Assembly (NCBI RefSeq): GCF_005405185.1
Contig: NZ_BJDO01000004.1
Location: 47,028-111,027, forward strand
Source of the DNA: Secundilactobacillus hailunensis
Lineage (GTDB): Bacteria; Bacillota; Bacilli; Lactobacillales; Lactobacillaceae
Direction of reading: 5' to 3'
Length of the DNA stretch: 64,000 nt
Part shown: one piece after another, positions 19,346 to 29,850 of the stretch
Layout: each line of letters opens with the position of its first letter
Numbering within the stretch: the first letter of the stretch is position 1
Program-made: the position numbers and the translations under genes
The notes under the pieces: generated by a model
What the model saw: only the letters and a program-made list of their open reading frames with translations
Database searches by the model: none
What the model was told of the DNA's origin: nothing

Positions 19346-20608
19346 ATGAGTGAAAACAATAGTAATGATGACAATGATTTGTTAAATGCTTTAAATAGCA
19401 TTGAAACGGTGAAAGTTGGTGATGTCGTTAAGGCTGAGGTATTAGCCATTGACGATGACAAACAAGCCATCGTGGGTATCGAAGGTACCGGTATCGAAGG
19501 TGTTGTACCACAAAAGGAACTTTCAACAAAACCAGTTTCAGATATCAATGATGTCGTTAAGGTTGGTGACACCCTTGATTTAGTTGTTATCTCAAAGATT
19601 GGTAGCGATAAGGAAGGCGGCAGTTACTTATTATCTGTTCGTCGTCTTGAAGCCCGTAAAGTTTGGGACGAAATCCAAAAGAAGTACGAAGCCGGTGAAA
19701 CCATTGAAGCACCCGTTACCCAAGTGGTTAAAGGTGGCTTAGTGGTTGATGCAGGTGTTCGTGGCTTCGTACCTGCTTCAATGATCAGTGATCACTTCGT
19801 TGAAGATCTGAATCAATTTAAGGGTCAGACGTTAACCTTTAAGATTATTGAAATCGAACCTAGTGAAAACCGTTTGATCTTGTCACACCGTGCTTTGGTT
19901 GAACAAGAAAAGGCTGCTAAGCGTGAAGAAATCATGAGTACCCTTAAGGCCGGCGAGACAGTTACCGGTAAAGTTGCTCGTTTGACTAGCTTTGGTGCCT
20001 TTGTTGATCTTGGCGGTGTTGACGGGTTGGTTCACGTTTCTGAAATTGCTTACGAACGGGTTGAAAAGCCTTCTGATGTTTTGAAGGTCGGCCAAGAAGT
20101 TAAGGTCAAGGTCTTATCAGTTGATCCAGACCGTAACCGGATCTCACTTTCAATCAAGCAAACCTTACCAGAACCATGGGACGGTATTGAAGAAAAGGCT
20201 CCTGAAGGTTCCGTACTTGAAGGAACTGTTAAGCGTTTGACGAGCTTCGGTGCCTTTGTTGAAGTATTCCCAGGCGTTGAAGGTCTGGTTCATATTTCAC
20301 AAATTGCTCACGAACACATTGCAACACCAAATGATGTCTTATCAACTGGTGAAACTGTTAAAGTCAAGGTTTTGGAAGTTCACCCAGAAGCTCACCGTTT
20401 GGCACTTTCAATTAAGGCTTTAAAGGAAAAGCCTGCTGGTAGTGAAGAACGTCATGAACAACCAAAGAAGCAACAGCGTGCACCAAGAAAACAAGCCGCA
20501 CCTACTCAGATGTCAACTGACGATGACGATGAAGGCTTTACGTTAGGTGATTTGGTTGGCGATCAATTGAAGAACGCGCAAAAGAAAGCTGATTCAGATA
20601 ACAAGTAA
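19346..20608 (+). CDS. rpsA: 30S ribosomal protein S1 homologue
   Basis: The 420-residue protein has four S1 RNA-binding OB folds at about 15-85, 112-180, 198-268 and 284-355, with two copies of the RLTSFGAFV motif, and a basic/acidic disordered tail. Low-GC Gram-positive S1 homologues have four domains rather than the six of E. coli, as here; they assist mRNA binding on the ribosome. AAGGAGG precedes the ATG by 8 bases. Codon use is strongly biased, as expected for high expression. It ends in a long hairpin terminator. Confidence 0.95.
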   Translation: MSENNSNDDNDLLNALNSIETVKVGDVVKAEVLAIDDDKQAIVGIEGTGIEGVVPQKELSTKPVSDINDVVKVGDTLDLVVISKIGSDKEGGSYLLSVRRLEARKVWDEIQKKYEAGETIEAPVTQVVKGGLVVDAGVRGFVPASMISDHFVEDLNQFKGQTLTFKIIEIEPSENRLILSHRALVEQEKAAKREEIMSTLKAGETVTGKVARLTSFGAFVDLGGVDGLVHVSEIAYERVEKPSDVLKVGQEVKVKVLSVDPDRNRISLSIKQTLPEPWDGIEEKAPEGSVLEGTVKRLTSFGAFVEVFPGVEGLVHISQIAHEHIATPNDVLSTGETVKVKVLEVHPEAHRLALSIKALKEKPAGSEERHEQPKKQQRAPRKQAAPTQMSTDDDDEGFTLGDLVGDQLKNAQKKADSDNK

Positions 20609-20648
20609 TCGATACAATGTTTCAAAACACAGATTTTCTTTAAATTAA

Positions 20649-20697
20649 TTAAAATGTCATTTTGAAACGGAATGCCAGTTTCAAAATGACATTTTTG
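20649..20697 (+). terminator. Long hairpin terminator of rpsA
   Basis: An 18-bp perfect stem from AAAATGTCATTTTGAAAC (20651-20668) to its complement at 20678-20695, followed by Ts. It is unusually long and AT-rich. Confidence 0.85.
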
Positions 20698-20744
20698 TTG
20701 TGATTAGACCGTTACTATCCAAGAACAGAAAAGAGGGATGTTGT

Positions 20745-22052
20745 ATGAGTATGCCAACAATTGCTATCGTGGGCCGTCCTAATACGGGTAAATCAACCAT
20801 TTTCAACCGGATCGCCGGTGATCGAATTTCCATTGTTGAAGATACCCCTGGGGTGACTCGTGATCGTATCTACGCGCACGCTGAATGGCTGGGAACTACT
20901 TTTAGTTTGATCGATACTGGTGGGATCGACATGGGTGATGAACCCTTTATCAAACAAATCACGCAACAAGCTGAGGTGGCAATCGATGAAGCCGATGTGA
21001 TTGTGTTTGTTGTTTCAGTCAAAGAAGGGGTTACTGACGCTGATGATAAAGTTGCTCAGATTCTTTATCGTGCCAATAAGCCAGTGGTCCTAGCCGTTAA
21101 TAAGGCTGATAATCCGGAATTACGTCAAGAAATCTACGACTTTTATTCATTAGGATTCGGCGATCCATATCCGATTTCAGGAGTTCACGGCTTAGGTCTT
21201 GGTGATTTATTGGATGCAGCTATTAAGGCCTTCCCAGATAAAACTGGTGAAGTTAAAGATGATTCCATTCGGTTTAGTCTGATTGGGCGGCCTAATGTGG
21301 GTAAATCTTCCTTAGTGAACGCTTTACTGGGTGAAAACCGGGTGATCGTTTCTGAAATAGCAGGGACTACCCGTGACGCAATCGATACCAAGTTCGTTGC
21401 CGATTCAACTGAATACACCATGGTTGATACAGCTGGGATCCGTAAACGTGGAAAAGTTTATGAAAACACGGAACGGTACAGTGCGATGCGCGCCATGAAA
21501 GCCATTGATAATTCGGACGTGGTTTTGTTTGTGCTCAATGCCGAAGAGGGTATTCGTGAGCAAGATAAGAAGGTTGCTGGATATGCCCATGAGGCTGGCC
21601 GCGGGATCATCATTGTGGTGAACAAATGGGACACCCTGAAGAAAAATAACCAGACGCTGCACGATTTTGAAGTGCACGTAAGAGAAGAGTTCCAGTACCT
21701 TGCTTATGCACCAATTGTGTTCGTGTCTGCGAAGACTCATCAACGGTTAAAAGAACTGCCAGGGATGATCAAGACGGTGGCCACTAACCATACTAAGCGG
21801 ATTAAGTCATCAACACTGAACGAAGTGATCATGGATGCGATTGCCATGAACCCAACGCCCAATGATAATGGACGCCGACTGCGAGTCTATTACGCGACTC
21901 AGGTTGCTATTCAGCCACCAACTTTCGTGTTGTTTGTCAATGATCCAGATCTGATGCATTTTTCATACGAGCGTTATTTGGAAAATCAGATCCGGGAACA
22001 CTTTGATTTTACCGGGACGCCAATTCATCTGATCGAACGTCACCGAAAGTAG
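20745..22052 (+). CDS. der: Ribosome-associated GTPase Der (EngA)
   Basis: Der is an essential double GTPase needed for late 50S ribosome assembly. The 435-residue protein has two G domains, the first with GRPNTGKST near residues 9-17 and DTPGVTRD, the second with GRPNVGKSS near 182-190, DTAGIRKRG and NKWD, followed by a KH-like C-terminal domain. The ATG at 20745 follows GAGGG by 7 bases; a second in-frame ATG two codons later is also possible. It stands between the rpsA terminator and the hup promoter. Confidence 0.97.
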   Translation: MSMPTIAIVGRPNTGKSTIFNRIAGDRISIVEDTPGVTRDRIYAHAEWLGTTFSLIDTGGIDMGDEPFIKQITQQAEVAIDEADVIVFVVSVKEGVTDADDKVAQILYRANKPVVLAVNKADNPELRQEIYDFYSLGFGDPYPISGVHGLGLGDLLDAAIKAFPDKTGEVKDDSIRFSLIGRPNVGKSSLVNALLGENRVIVSEIAGTTRDAIDTKFVADSTEYTMVDTAGIRKRGKVYENTERYSAMRAMKAIDNSDVVLFVLNAEEGIREQDKKVAGYAHEAGRGIIIVVNKWDTLKKNNQTLHDFEVHVREEFQYLAYAPIVFVSAKTHQRLKELPGMIKTVATNHTKRIKSSTLNEVIMDAIAMNPTPNDNGRRLRVYYATQVAIQPPTFVLFVNDPDLMHFSYERYLENQIREHFDFTGTPIHLIERHRK

Positions 22053-22117
22053 CCTAAGCCTTGATTGGGCTAGGATTACGCTCATTTTTCGGATTTATAC
22101 GGCGAAAATTAGTTTTT

Positions 22118-22126
22118 TGGTATAAT
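22118..22126 (+). promoter_or_regulatory. Extended -10 promoter of hup
   Basis: TG-G-TATAAT is an ideal extended -10 element about 170 bases before the hup start. Confidence 0.75.
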
Positions 22127-22132
22127 TATTGT

Positions 22133-22296
22133 CCGTAAACCGCAAAAAACCTTGCTATGATAGGCTTTGTGTGCTATCTTGGAAACAGAAATGATACGGA
22201 ACGCCGTTATTATTTCAGTGGCCTGATTGACTTGTTGATCGGCTAGGTGAGATGAACTTGTACTCATCATATTTTATCCAAGGAGGCGAATCATTC
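22133..22296 (+). promoter_or_regulatory. Long structured 5' leader of hup
   Basis: About 164 bases lie between the expected transcription start and the ATG. Three small hairpins can be drawn: GATAG/CTATC near 22160-22180, GCC..GATTGA/TTGATCGGC near 22223-22245, and GATGA/TCATC near 22252-22269. No known riboswitch is recognised. Confidence 0.45.
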
Positions 22297-22572
22297 ATGG
22301 CAAATAAAGCACAACTTGTTAACGATGTTGCTGCTGCAACCGGCTTAACTAAGAAGGATGCAACTGCAGCTGTAGATGCAGTATTTGACTCAGTTCAAGC
22401 AACTTTGGCTAAGGGCGAAAAGGTACAATTGATCGGCTTTGGTAACTTCGAAGTTCGCGAACGTGCAGCTCGTAAGGGCCGTAACCCACAAACGGGTGCA
22501 GAAATTCAAATTCCTGCAAGCAAAGTACCAGCTTTCAAACCTGGTAAAGCTTTGAAGGACGCTGTTAAATAA
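22297..22572 (+). CDS. hup: DNA-binding protein HU
   Basis: HU is a small dimeric nucleoid protein that bends DNA. The 91-residue product has the HU signature: [20 protein letters not shown] at the N-terminus, [21 protein letters not shown] with the DNA-contacting arm (about 46-64) and the [11 protein letters not shown] end. AGGAGG lies 10 bases before the ATG; longer upstream starts are not supported. Codon use is that of a very highly expressed gene, in line with the strong promoter and terminator. Confidence 0.98.
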   Translation: MANKAQLVNDVAAATGLTKKDATAAVDAVFDSVQATLAKGEKVQLIGFGNFEVRERAARKGRNPQTGAEIQIPASKVPAFKPGKALKDAVK

Positions 22573-22587
22573 TTTATTATTGACGGT

Positions 22588-22619
22588 GAGGCCAATCCTT
22601 AGGGGGTTGGCCTTTTTTA
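22588..22619 (+). terminator. Terminator of hup
   Basis: AGGCCAA (22589-22595) pairs with TTGGCCT (22607-22613), followed by TTTTTT. Confidence 0.9.
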
Positions 22620-22720
22620 TTTGTGTGAGTGAGCAAGCTAACAGTCGGTGCGAATGCTTGTTTACCGCTTTCTAAAGTGCTAACATATAAGTTCACGATT
22701 TAACGAAACGGAGGATCTTA

Positions 22721-23989
22721 ATGAGCTACTCACAAAAAGCCCTTGACCAGCTAGAACGTGGTCAACTGGATGAATTTAAAAAAGCCTATGCCAGTGCCTT
22801 GCGTCATGATGATGATGACACCCTTTATAGCTTAGCAGAGGAACTCTATTCACTCGGGTTTTTAAACCAGTCAAAACGAATTTATGAAAAACTGTTGGAT
22901 CGTTATCCAGATGAAGATGATATTCGGGTCAATCTGGCAGACATACTAATTGACGATGATAAAAATGATGAGGCCTTAAACCTGTTAAGTGAGGTGCATA
23001 AAGGTTCGGAAGCTTATGTCCGTTCACTGATGGTGGCGGCTGATCTGTACCAGACGCAAGAACTGTTTGAAGTCAGTGAACAAAAATTGTTAGAAGCTCA
23101 AAGTCTGGCTCCTGATGAACCAGCCATTCAATTTGCGCTGGCGGAACTTTACTTTGTCATGCGAGAATTCAAGAAAGCGATTCCGCTGTACCTTGATTTG
23201 GTCAAGCAGGGGATTCCAGAATTCAGTTCGGTCAGTCTAGTAGAGCGACTGGGTGTAGCATACGCTAATGCAGGTCGCTTTGAGCAGGCTATTGGTTACT
23301 TAAAGCAGATTCATTCGGGCGATATGACCCCCGATGTGAAGTTTGAGACGGCCTTTACCTACTTGCAGTTAAAGGACTATAAACCGGCGATTTCACTGTT
23401 TGAAGAACTCAAGGAGTCCGATCCGCAGTACACCAGCCTTTATCCTTATCTGGGACAGGCACTGGTTGCTGAAAATCGGCTAGAAGACGCATTGAAGGCC
23501 TTGCAAGAAGGGCTGGGGGTCGATCAGTACAATGAGAAGCTCTGGTCATACGCGGCTGATATTGCAGCGAGGTTAGAGAATGAATCACTGACGGAAACCT
23601 ACCTTAAAAAGGGTCATGATTTAAGCCCGGACGATTTAGACATTGTCATTAAATTATCGAACCTTTACGTCAAACAGGAACGTTTTCAAGAAACGGTGGA
23701 CTTTTTGGCGGATTACGTGGGGCAGGATAATTTGGATCCGCAGCTGTATTGGAATCTAGCGGTGTCCTATGCTCGATTGGAGAAATATGAGCAGGCAGAT
23801 CGCTACTATCAAGCAGCGGTACCGTACTTTATGGATCAGGCTGACTTCTTGAAGCCCGCGGTTTACTTCTTCCGGGAAATGGGTGAGCATGAACTGATGA
23901 TGAAAGTCTTAAACGCCTACGTCAAAGTTGTTCCTGATGACATGGAAATGGCGGAAATGCTGGAAAATGAACAGGAAAATGATTTTTAG
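22721..23989 (+). CDS. TPR-repeat protein (YpiA-like)
   Basis: The 422-residue soluble protein is made almost entirely of tetratricopeptide-like helical repeats (for example LYSLAEELYSLGFLNQSKRIYEKLLDRYPDE and LYWNLAVSYARLEKYEQADRYYQAAVPYF-type units) and is acidic at the C-terminus. TPR arrays bind partner proteins. The place after hup matches the conserved B. subtilis hbs-ypiA neighbourhood only loosely. ACGGAGG precedes the ATG. The partner and function cannot be read from the sequence. Confidence 0.85.
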   Translation: MSYSQKALDQLERGQLDEFKKAYASALRHDDDDTLYSLAEELYSLGFLNQSKRIYEKLLDRYPDEDDIRVNLADILIDDDKNDEALNLLSEVHKGSEAYVRSLMVAADLYQTQELFEVSEQKLLEAQSLAPDEPAIQFALAELYFVMREFKKAIPLYLDLVKQGIPEFSSVSLVERLGVAYANAGRFEQAIGYLKQIHSGDMTPDVKFETAFTYLQLKDYKPAISLFEELKESDPQYTSLYPYLGQALVAENRLEDALKALQEGLGVDQYNEKLWSYAADIAARLENESLTETYLKKGHDLSPDDLDIVIKLSNLYVKQERFQETVDFLADYVGQDNLDPQLYWNLAVSYARLEKYEQADRYYQAAVPYFMDQADFLKPAVYFFREMGEHELMMKVLNAYVKVVPDDMEMAEMLENEQENDF

Positions 23990-24001
23990 AGCAAATAGAG
24001 A

Positions 24002-24032
24002 GAGGTCGCTAAAATGGCGATCTTTTTTAATA
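24002..24032 (+). terminator. Terminator of the TPR gene
   Basis: AGGTCGC pairs with GCGATCT (one G-T pair) around TAAAATG, followed by TTTTTT. Confidence 0.7.
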
Positions 24033-24088
24033 AAAATAAATAATAAAAAGTTACTTTAACTTAATTAATAAAAACAAAAAACACACCC

Positions 24089-24979
24089 CTAACCAGTGTG
24101 TTTGAACAGATTATGTGATGGTCGAGCGTAAGTAAAACCTTCACCAATGGCTTCATTGACGTCAAAAATCGTCATGAAAGCCGTTTTATCAAGTTCACTA
24201 ACAATCATCTGCAGATCATGCAATTCGCTTGGGCTGACAACGACGTACAGCACAGGGCGGTCTTTATGTGAGTAGCCGCCTTCACCGTGGAGAATGCTAA
24301 CCCCACGTTCCATGACGGTCATGACCTGATCAATAATTTCCTGTGATTTTGAACTGATGATCAGCACGCCCTTAGCAGCGTAGGTTCCACTGAGGATGAA
24401 GTTAACTAGGCGCGAAAAAACGTAAGAATAAAGAATCGTATAGGCCATGTGGCGCACGTCGATGTAAACCAGGGAAACCACCAGGACTAAAATATCTAAC
24501 CAGAGGAGAGTCTGACCCATTGGGATCCCCCGAAAGCGTTCAAAAATACGGGCGATGATATCGGTTCCGCCAGTGGTTCCGCCATAGCGATACAGTAAAC
24601 CGCTGCCTGCGCCACCGGTAATGCCAGCAGCCATTGCAGCTAAGAATAGATCGTGGTGAAGATCAATGCTCAGGGGAACCAGTTGCCAGATCCATAAAAA
24701 TACTGAAAGCATGACGGTCCCGTAAAGCGTGTAAATAATTGCCCGCCGTCCTAAAAACCGGTAACCGAATAAAATCAATGGAATATTGATCAAAATAGTA
24801 GAATAGGCGGGATTAAAATTAAATAAGCCCTTTAAAATCAGCGTCACACCACTAATTCCACCATCTGCTAACTGATTAGCAATGTTAAACTTGATAAGTG
24901 CAAACGCGTAAGCTGCACAGCCAATAGTAATCATCAGTAAATCAATAAAACGCATCTTTTCTTCAACGTTATTGGTCAA
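24089..24979 (-). CDS. YitT family membrane protein with DUF2179 domain
   Basis: The product has about six hydrophobic segments (YitT/DUF161 domain, about 10-210) and a C-terminal soluble DUF2179 domain (about 220-296, with GVSILHGEGGYSHKDRPVLYVVVSPSEL). Members are widespread in Firmicutes but their transport substrate is not established. The start TTG at 24979 is chosen because AGGGGGC lies 7 bases upstream and the protein then begins like its relatives (LTNNVEEKMRFIDLLMI); an upstream ATG at 25045 has no ribosome binding site. It is divergent from cca. Confidence 0.85.
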   Translation of the reverse strand: MTNNVEEKMRFIDLLMITIGCAAYAFALIKFNIANQLADGGISGVTLILKGLFNFNPAYSTILINIPLILFGYRFLGRRAIIYTLYGTVMLSVFLWIWQLVPLSIDLHHDLFLAAMAAGITGGAGSGLLYRYGGTTGGTDIIARIFERFRGIPMGQTLLWLDILVLVVSLVYIDVRHMAYTILYSYVFSRLVNFILSGTYAAKGVLIISSKSQEIIDQVMTVMERGVSILHGEGGYSHKDRPVLYVVVSPSELHDLQMIVSELDKTAFMTIFDVNEAIGEGFTYARPSHNLFKHTG

Positions 24980-25152
24980 GTTAAAGCCCCCTAATTCTTT
25001 TATCCTTTGGCTCTTGTCCGCAAAGATCAATCTCTTGATAATCATAGCATATTCAATTGAAGTGCAGTTGGTTATACTTAGGGATATCTGGTAAAATTGA
25101 ATAGGCTAAAGATTGGAAATGCAGTATAACTCACACAAAAGGGTCGATCAAA

Positions 25153-26367
25153 ATGAGAATTGAAACATTACCGGAAGAATTTGTAAAAGCACAGCCCATC
25201 ATTGACACTATCGAAGCGGCAGGCTATGAAGCCTACTATGTCGGTGGTTCAGTACGCGACACCCTGCTGAATTTGCCGATTCATGACGTGGACATTGCGA
25301 CTAGTGCCTATCCGGAAGAGGTTAAATCATTATTTAAACGAACGGTGGATACCGGTATTGAACATGGTACCGTCATGATTTTAGATCACGGGACGGGGTA
25401 TGAGACGACCACGTTTAGAACTGAATCCGGGTATCAGGATTACCGGCGGCCAGATTCGGTCAAATTTGTTAGATCGTTGAAAGAAGATTTGAACCGGCGC
25501 GATTTTACGATCAACGCGCTGGCATTAAAAACAGACGGGACGATCATTGACTATTTCGATGGTTTAGGTGATCTAAAAAAGCACCGGATTCGCGCGGTCG
25601 GTGATCCCGAAAAGCGGTTCAACGAAGATGCCTTGCGTATGATGCGTGCGGTTCGGTTTGCCAGTCAGCTCAACTTTGATATTGATGCTGATACCATTGC
25701 TGGAATTGAACACCACGGCCGTCTACTGACTAAAATTGCGGTGGAACGGATTCACGTTGAATTTGTGAAAATGCTGTTAGGTAATTGGCCAGCGAAGGGG
25801 CTTGACGTGTTCATGAACACGGGCTTATACCAATATTGTCCGGACTTTGAGCCGTATAAAGACCAGTTCAATCAACTACGGAGCCAGTTAACTAGCGGTC
25901 TAAGTAATGAGACCGCGGTTTGGACTTTATTGGCAGTCACCTTTGAGTTATCCAGTAAACAAGTCAATCAACTGCTAAAAGACTGGAAATCAGCCAATCA
26001 GTTGATCGATGATGTTCAAGTGGCAGTTAAGGCCGTCCACGCAATTACTACCCAGACGGTTGATGCTTGGACGCTTTATCAAACAGGGCATGATCTGATT
26101 GCTATCGCTAATGAGGTGGCTGGACAGCTCGGAGATTCAACGTATCCAACAGCAGATCTGTTAGCACAGTACGATGCCTTGCAGATCCATGCTAAAAGAG
26201 CTTTAGCCATCACTGGCCAAGATCTTATGGCAGCGGGTATTAAACCTGGGCCGCAATTAGGCCAGGCGTTAAATTATCTAGAACGGCAAGTTGTTGAAGG
26301 TCAATTAAACAATCAAAAAGTAGGTTTATTGACCGCAGCAATTAATTATCTAAACGAGAAAGCGTGA
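25153..26367 (+). CDS. cca: CCA-adding tRNA nucleotidyltransferase
   Basis: This enzyme builds or repairs the 3' CCA end of tRNAs. The 404-residue protein is a class II enzyme with GGSVRD at 31-36, the metal-binding pair Asp45 and Asp47 (HDVDIAT), RRDFTINALAL and EDALRMMRAVRFA motifs, then the tRNA-binding helical body. AAAGGG lies 11 bases before the ATG. It is followed 4 bases later by the ABC-F gene, so the two are co-transcribed. Confidence 0.96.
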   Translation: MRIETLPEEFVKAQPIIDTIEAAGYEAYYVGGSVRDTLLNLPIHDVDIATSAYPEEVKSLFKRTVDTGIEHGTVMILDHGTGYETTTFRTESGYQDYRRPDSVKFVRSLKEDLNRRDFTINALALKTDGTIIDYFDGLGDLKKHRIRAVGDPEKRFNEDALRMMRAVRFASQLNFDIDADTIAGIEHHGRLLTKIAVERIHVEFVKMLLGNWPAKGLDVFMNTGLYQYCPDFEPYKDQFNQLRSQLTSGLSNETAVWTLLAVTFELSSKQVNQLLKDWKSANQLIDDVQVAVKAVHAITTQTVDAWTLYQTGHDLIAIANEVAGQLGDSTYPTADLLAQYDALQIHAKRALAITGQDLMAAGIKPGPQLGQALNYLERQVVEGQLNNQKVGLLTAAINYLNEKA

Positions 26368-26371
26368 CCAA

Positions 26372-28255
26372 ATGCAAACACTAAGAGCAGAAGGATTGAC
26401 CCGAACTTATGGCGAAAAAACACTATTTGATAAGGTCGACTTCATTATTAATGAAAATGATCGAATTGGTTTGATTGGAACTAACGGTAGCGGCAAGACT
26501 AGTCTGCTGAATACCTTAGCAGGAATGGCACAGTACGACGGTGAGATCATTACGCCAAACGAGTATTCCATTGCTTATTTAATGCAAGATCCCGAATTTA
26601 ACGATCAGCAGACCATTATGGACGCCGTCTTTTCTGGATCGCAGAAGATCTTTAAAATTATTCGCCGCTACGAAGATACGTTAGCAGCTTACAGCACGGA
26701 TCCTGAAGACAAGAAGAAACAGCAGCAGTACATGGATGCTGAAGCACAAATGAATGAAGCCGATGCCTGGACTGCGGAAAGTGACGTCAAAACGATTTTG
26801 ACGCAGCTGCACATTACTGATCTGACCCAGCAAATGGGTACTTTATCCGGTGGTCAGCGTAAACGGGTCGGGTTGGCACAGGTTTTGATTCAATCGCCAG
26901 ACCTGTTATTACTGGACGAACCAACTAACCATTTGGACTTTGATTCCATTGACTGGCTGGAGAATTACTTAGCAAATTACAAGGGTGCGCTGGTCGTTGT
27001 TACCCATGACCGTTATTTCTTGGACCAAGTGGCTAACCACATCTGGGAGCTGTCCTTTGGGCGCTTATTTAATTACGATGGTAACTACCAAGACTATGTT
27101 GGCCAAAAAGCCACTCGAGTTGAACAGGAAGCCACCGCTGATCATAAGCAGCAACGACTTTATAAGCAGGAACTGGCTTGGATGAAGGCCGGCGCGCATG
27201 CTCGAACAACCAAGCAGCAAGCTCGGATCAACCGGTTTAATAAAATCAAGGAACAAGTGGGGACGACACCCACGGAAGAAGACGTTTCGATTGATCTAGG
27301 TCAAACTCGATTAGGCAAGCAAGTCATTGACGTGAAGGACGCTAATTTAAAGTTAGATAATCACGTCTTGCTAAAAGACTTTAACCTCTTAGTTCAGGCC
27401 GGTGACCGAATCGGTATTTCCGGTGAAAATGGCGCCGGAAAGTCGTCACTGTTAAACGTCATGGCACAACGTCTGCCACTTGATTCCGGTACTGTGACCA
27501 TTGGTGAAACGGTTAAGATGGCGTACTACACGCAACGGACGGAACCAATCCCAGAAGATAAGCGGATCATTAGCTACCTCAACGAAGTGGGAACGAACGT
27601 CACTGATAAAAGCGGCCATTCGATCTCCGTTTCCGAACTGTTGGAAGAATTCCTGTTTCCAAGTTTCATGCACGGTACGCTGATTCGAAAGCTATCCGGT
27701 GGTGAAAAACGGCGGCTGTACTTATTGAAACTCTTGATGGAACAGCCTAACGTACTCTTCTTGGACGAACCGACTAATGATTTGGATATTTCAACACTGA
27801 CGGTACTGGAAGACTACATCAAGCATTTTAATGGGACAGTAATCACCGTTTCTCATGACCGCTACTTCCTCGACAAGGTGGCTGATAAGTTGCTGATTTT
27901 TGACGGCAACGGTCAAATTGAACGGTACAGTGGTTTATTTACAGATTACCTTGCGACTCAGAAAAAGGCTCAGTCCAGTCATAAAAAGGAACCGGCTAAG
28001 CCAACACCAGTAGCAGAAGCACCAGCTAAAAAAGCTAAAACTAAGTTAACTTATAAAGAGCAGCTGGAATGGGACGGCATTGAAGACGAAATTGATGCCT
28101 TAGAAAAGAAAAAGGCTGATTTGCAGTCACAAATGACCAAAAATGGTGATAATTATGATAAATTAGCTACATTACAGGCTGACTTTGAAACCACCGATCA
28201 TCAATTGGATCAAAAAATGGATCGCTGGGATTATTTAAGTCAATACGCGGAATAG
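26372..28255 (+). CDS. ABC-F family ATPase (Uup/YfmR-like)
   Basis: ABC-F proteins have two ABC domains and no membrane part; many bind the ribosome. This 627-residue protein has Walker [10 protein letters not shown] (about 36-44) and GENGAGKSS (about 350-358), signature LSGGQRKR and LSGGEKRR, two [15 protein letters not shown] Walker B motifs, a charged linker between the domains, and a C-terminal coiled coil (about 560-627) after a Lys/Ala/Pro-rich linker. The C-terminal coiled coil is typical of the Uup/YfmR subgroup. It lies between cca and thyA with gaps of 4 and 13 bases. Confidence 0.9.
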   Translation: MQTLRAEGLTRTYGEKTLFDKVDFIINENDRIGLIGTNGSGKTSLLNTLAGMAQYDGEIITPNEYSIAYLMQDPEFNDQQTIMDAVFSGSQKIFKIIRRYEDTLAAYSTDPEDKKKQQQYMDAEAQMNEADAWTAESDVKTILTQLHITDLTQQMGTLSGGQRKRVGLAQVLIQSPDLLLLDEPTNHLDFDSIDWLENYLANYKGALVVVTHDRYFLDQVANHIWELSFGRLFNYDGNYQDYVGQKATRVEQEATADHKQQRLYKQELAWMKAGAHARTTKQQARINRFNKIKEQVGTTPTEEDVSIDLGQTRLGKQVIDVKDANLKLDNHVLLKDFNLLVQAGDRIGISGENGAGKSSLLNVMAQRLPLDSGTVTIGETVKMAYYTQRTEPIPEDKRIISYLNEVGTNVTDKSGHSISVSELLEEFLFPSFMHGTLIRKLSGGEKRRLYLLKLLMEQPNVLFLDEPTNDLDISTLTVLEDYIKHFNGTVITVSHDRYFLDKVADKLLIFDGNGQIERYSGLFTDYLATQKKAQSSHKKEPAKPTPVAEAPAKKAKTKLTYKEQLEWDGIEDEIDALEKKKADLQSQMTKNGDNYDKLATLQADFETTDHQLDQKMDRWDYLSQYAE

Positions 28256-28268
28256 GAGACTGCCCACA

Positions 28269-29219
28269 ATGCTAGAAGACGCATATTTAAACTTGGAACG
28301 CTATGTTTTGGAACACGGTCATCGTAAAACTGACCGGACAGGGACTGGGACCATTAGCACCTTTGGTTATCAGATGCGCTTTGATCTGAGTCAGGGATTC
28401 CCACTACTCACGACTAAAAAGGTACCCTTTGGCTTAATTAAAAGTGAACTGCTGTGGTTCTTGCATGGCGACACCAACATTCAGTATTTGTTGAAGCACC
28501 ACAATCACATCTGGGATGAATGGGCGTTTAAAAACTTTACTGAATCCAATGACTACCATGGCCCAGATATGACTGATTTTGGCCGTCGTTGTTTAGTTGA
28601 CGAAGCATTCAATAAAGTCTATCAACAAGAAAAAAAGGTTTTCTGCAAACGAATTGTGGAAGATGATACCTTTGCAGCTAAATACGGCTCATTGGGTAAC
28701 GTTTACGGGGCGCAATGGCGCGCTTGGAAGACCAGCAAGGGCGATACCATTGACCAAATCAGCAACGTTTTAGAAACGCTGCGCACTCACCCGGATTCAC
28801 GGCGAATGATCGTTTCAGCATGGAATCCGGAAGACATCCCGGGCATGGCCATTCCGCCTTGTCACACGATGTTTCAGTTCTATGTCAATGACGGTAAGCT
28901 AAGCTGCCAATTGTACCAGCGGTCAGCTGATATTTTCTTGGGTGTGCCGTTTAACATTGCCAGTTATGCTTTGTTGACGAATTTGATTGCTAAAGAAGTG
29001 GGGTTAAAGCCCGGTGATTTTGTCCATACGCTAGGTGACGCCCACATTTACAGCAACCATATTGAACAAGTGAAAACGCAGCTCTCACGGAAACCAGCAG
29101 AGACTCCGCAGTTGCAACTGAATCCGAATAAATCTAGCATTTTCGATTATGACATGGATGATATCAAGATTACCAACTATCATCCGGCACCAGCCATTAA
29201 AGCACCCGTTGCTGTTTAG
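28269..29219 (+). CDS. thyA: Thymidylate synthase
   Basis: ThyA methylates dUMP to dTMP with methylene-tetrahydrofolate, giving dihydrofolate. The 316-residue protein has DRTGTGT, the nucleophile Cys198 in [23 protein letters not shown] and the [12 protein letters not shown] segment. It is of the long Lactobacillus casei type, with an insertion of about 50 residues after the WDEWAFKNF region (about 90-140). dfrA follows 10 bases later, so the enzyme that recycles its product is made from the same message. Confidence 0.98.
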   Translation: MLEDAYLNLERYVLEHGHRKTDRTGTGTISTFGYQMRFDLSQGFPLLTTKKVPFGLIKSELLWFLHGDTNIQYLLKHHNHIWDEWAFKNFTESNDYHGPDMTDFGRRCLVDEAFNKVYQQEKKVFCKRIVEDDTFAAKYGSLGNVYGAQWRAWKTSKGDTIDQISNVLETLRTHPDSRRMIVSAWNPEDIPGMAIPPCHTMFQFYVNDGKLSCQLYQRSADIFLGVPFNIASYALLTNLIAKEVGLKPGDFVHTLGDAHIYSNHIEQVKTQLSRKPAETPQLQLNPNKSSIFDYDMDDIKITNYHPAPAIKAPVAV

Positions 29220-29229
29220 GAGTGATCTC

Positions 29230-29718
29230 ATGATATTTATTTGGGCCGAAGATACCCAGCATGCGATTGGCCATAAAGGGCAATTACCATGGCATTTACC
29301 GGCTGATATGGCTTTTTTCAAACAGCATACGATCGGCAAAACACTGATTTCAGGCAGTCGGACGTTTGCCAGCTATAAGAAGCCATTACCGCATCGCAAA
29401 AACATTGTTTTGACGACCCGGACTGCTACTGATTATCCCAGCAGTGTCGAAGTGCTGCACAGTGCTTCAGAGGTAGTGGCCTATGAACGGACGCATCCGG
29501 AGGAAACAGTGATTATCAGCGGTGGGGCGAAGGTCTTTAAAAGTTTGCTGCCCTACGTTGACACATTATTGCGGACGCGGGTGCAGCACACCTTTAAAGC
29601 GGACACCTATATGCCAAAAATCGACTATGATCAATTTGAACTGGTCGAGTCTATAATTCATCAGCCTGATGAAAAAAATCAATATGGCATGATTTTTGAG
29701 CGCTGGCAGCGCCGTTGA
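29230..29718 (+). CDS. dfrA: Dihydrofolate reductase
   Basis: This enzyme reduces dihydrofolate, the by-product of ThyA, to tetrahydrofolate with NADPH, and is the trimethoprim target. The 162-residue protein has the DHFR motifs GHKGQLPWHLPADMAFFK (about 14-31) and ISGGAKVFKSLLPYVD. The ATG at 29230 follows TAGGAGTG; the open frame continues upstream into thyA without support. The acidic residue of the active site is Asp27-equivalent in PADM. Confidence 0.96.
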   Translation: MIFIWAEDTQHAIGHKGQLPWHLPADMAFFKQHTIGKTLISGSRTFASYKKPLPHRKNIVLTTRTATDYPSSVEVLHSASEVVAYERTHPEETVIISGGAKVFKSLLPYVDTLLRTRVQHTFKADTYMPKIDYDQFELVESIIHQPDEKNQYGMIFERWQRR

Positions 29719-29759
29719 TTTAAAGTTGTTAAACTAATGACTGGTAAAAACATGAAAAT

Positions 29760-29799
29760 AAAAGTCAAATTCCCGATTTTTTGGGAATTCGACTTTTTT
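29760..29799. terminator. Terminator after dfrA
   Basis: AAAAGTC-A-AATTCCC pairs with GGGAATT-C-GACTTTTTT; the A-run and T-run suit both strands, serving dfrA and the small opposing gene. Confidence 0.9.
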
Positions 29800-29850
29800 G
29801 CTTTGGAATGTGTTTTGGATAGTAGATTTGATCTGTTGTGGTGTTGTCTG

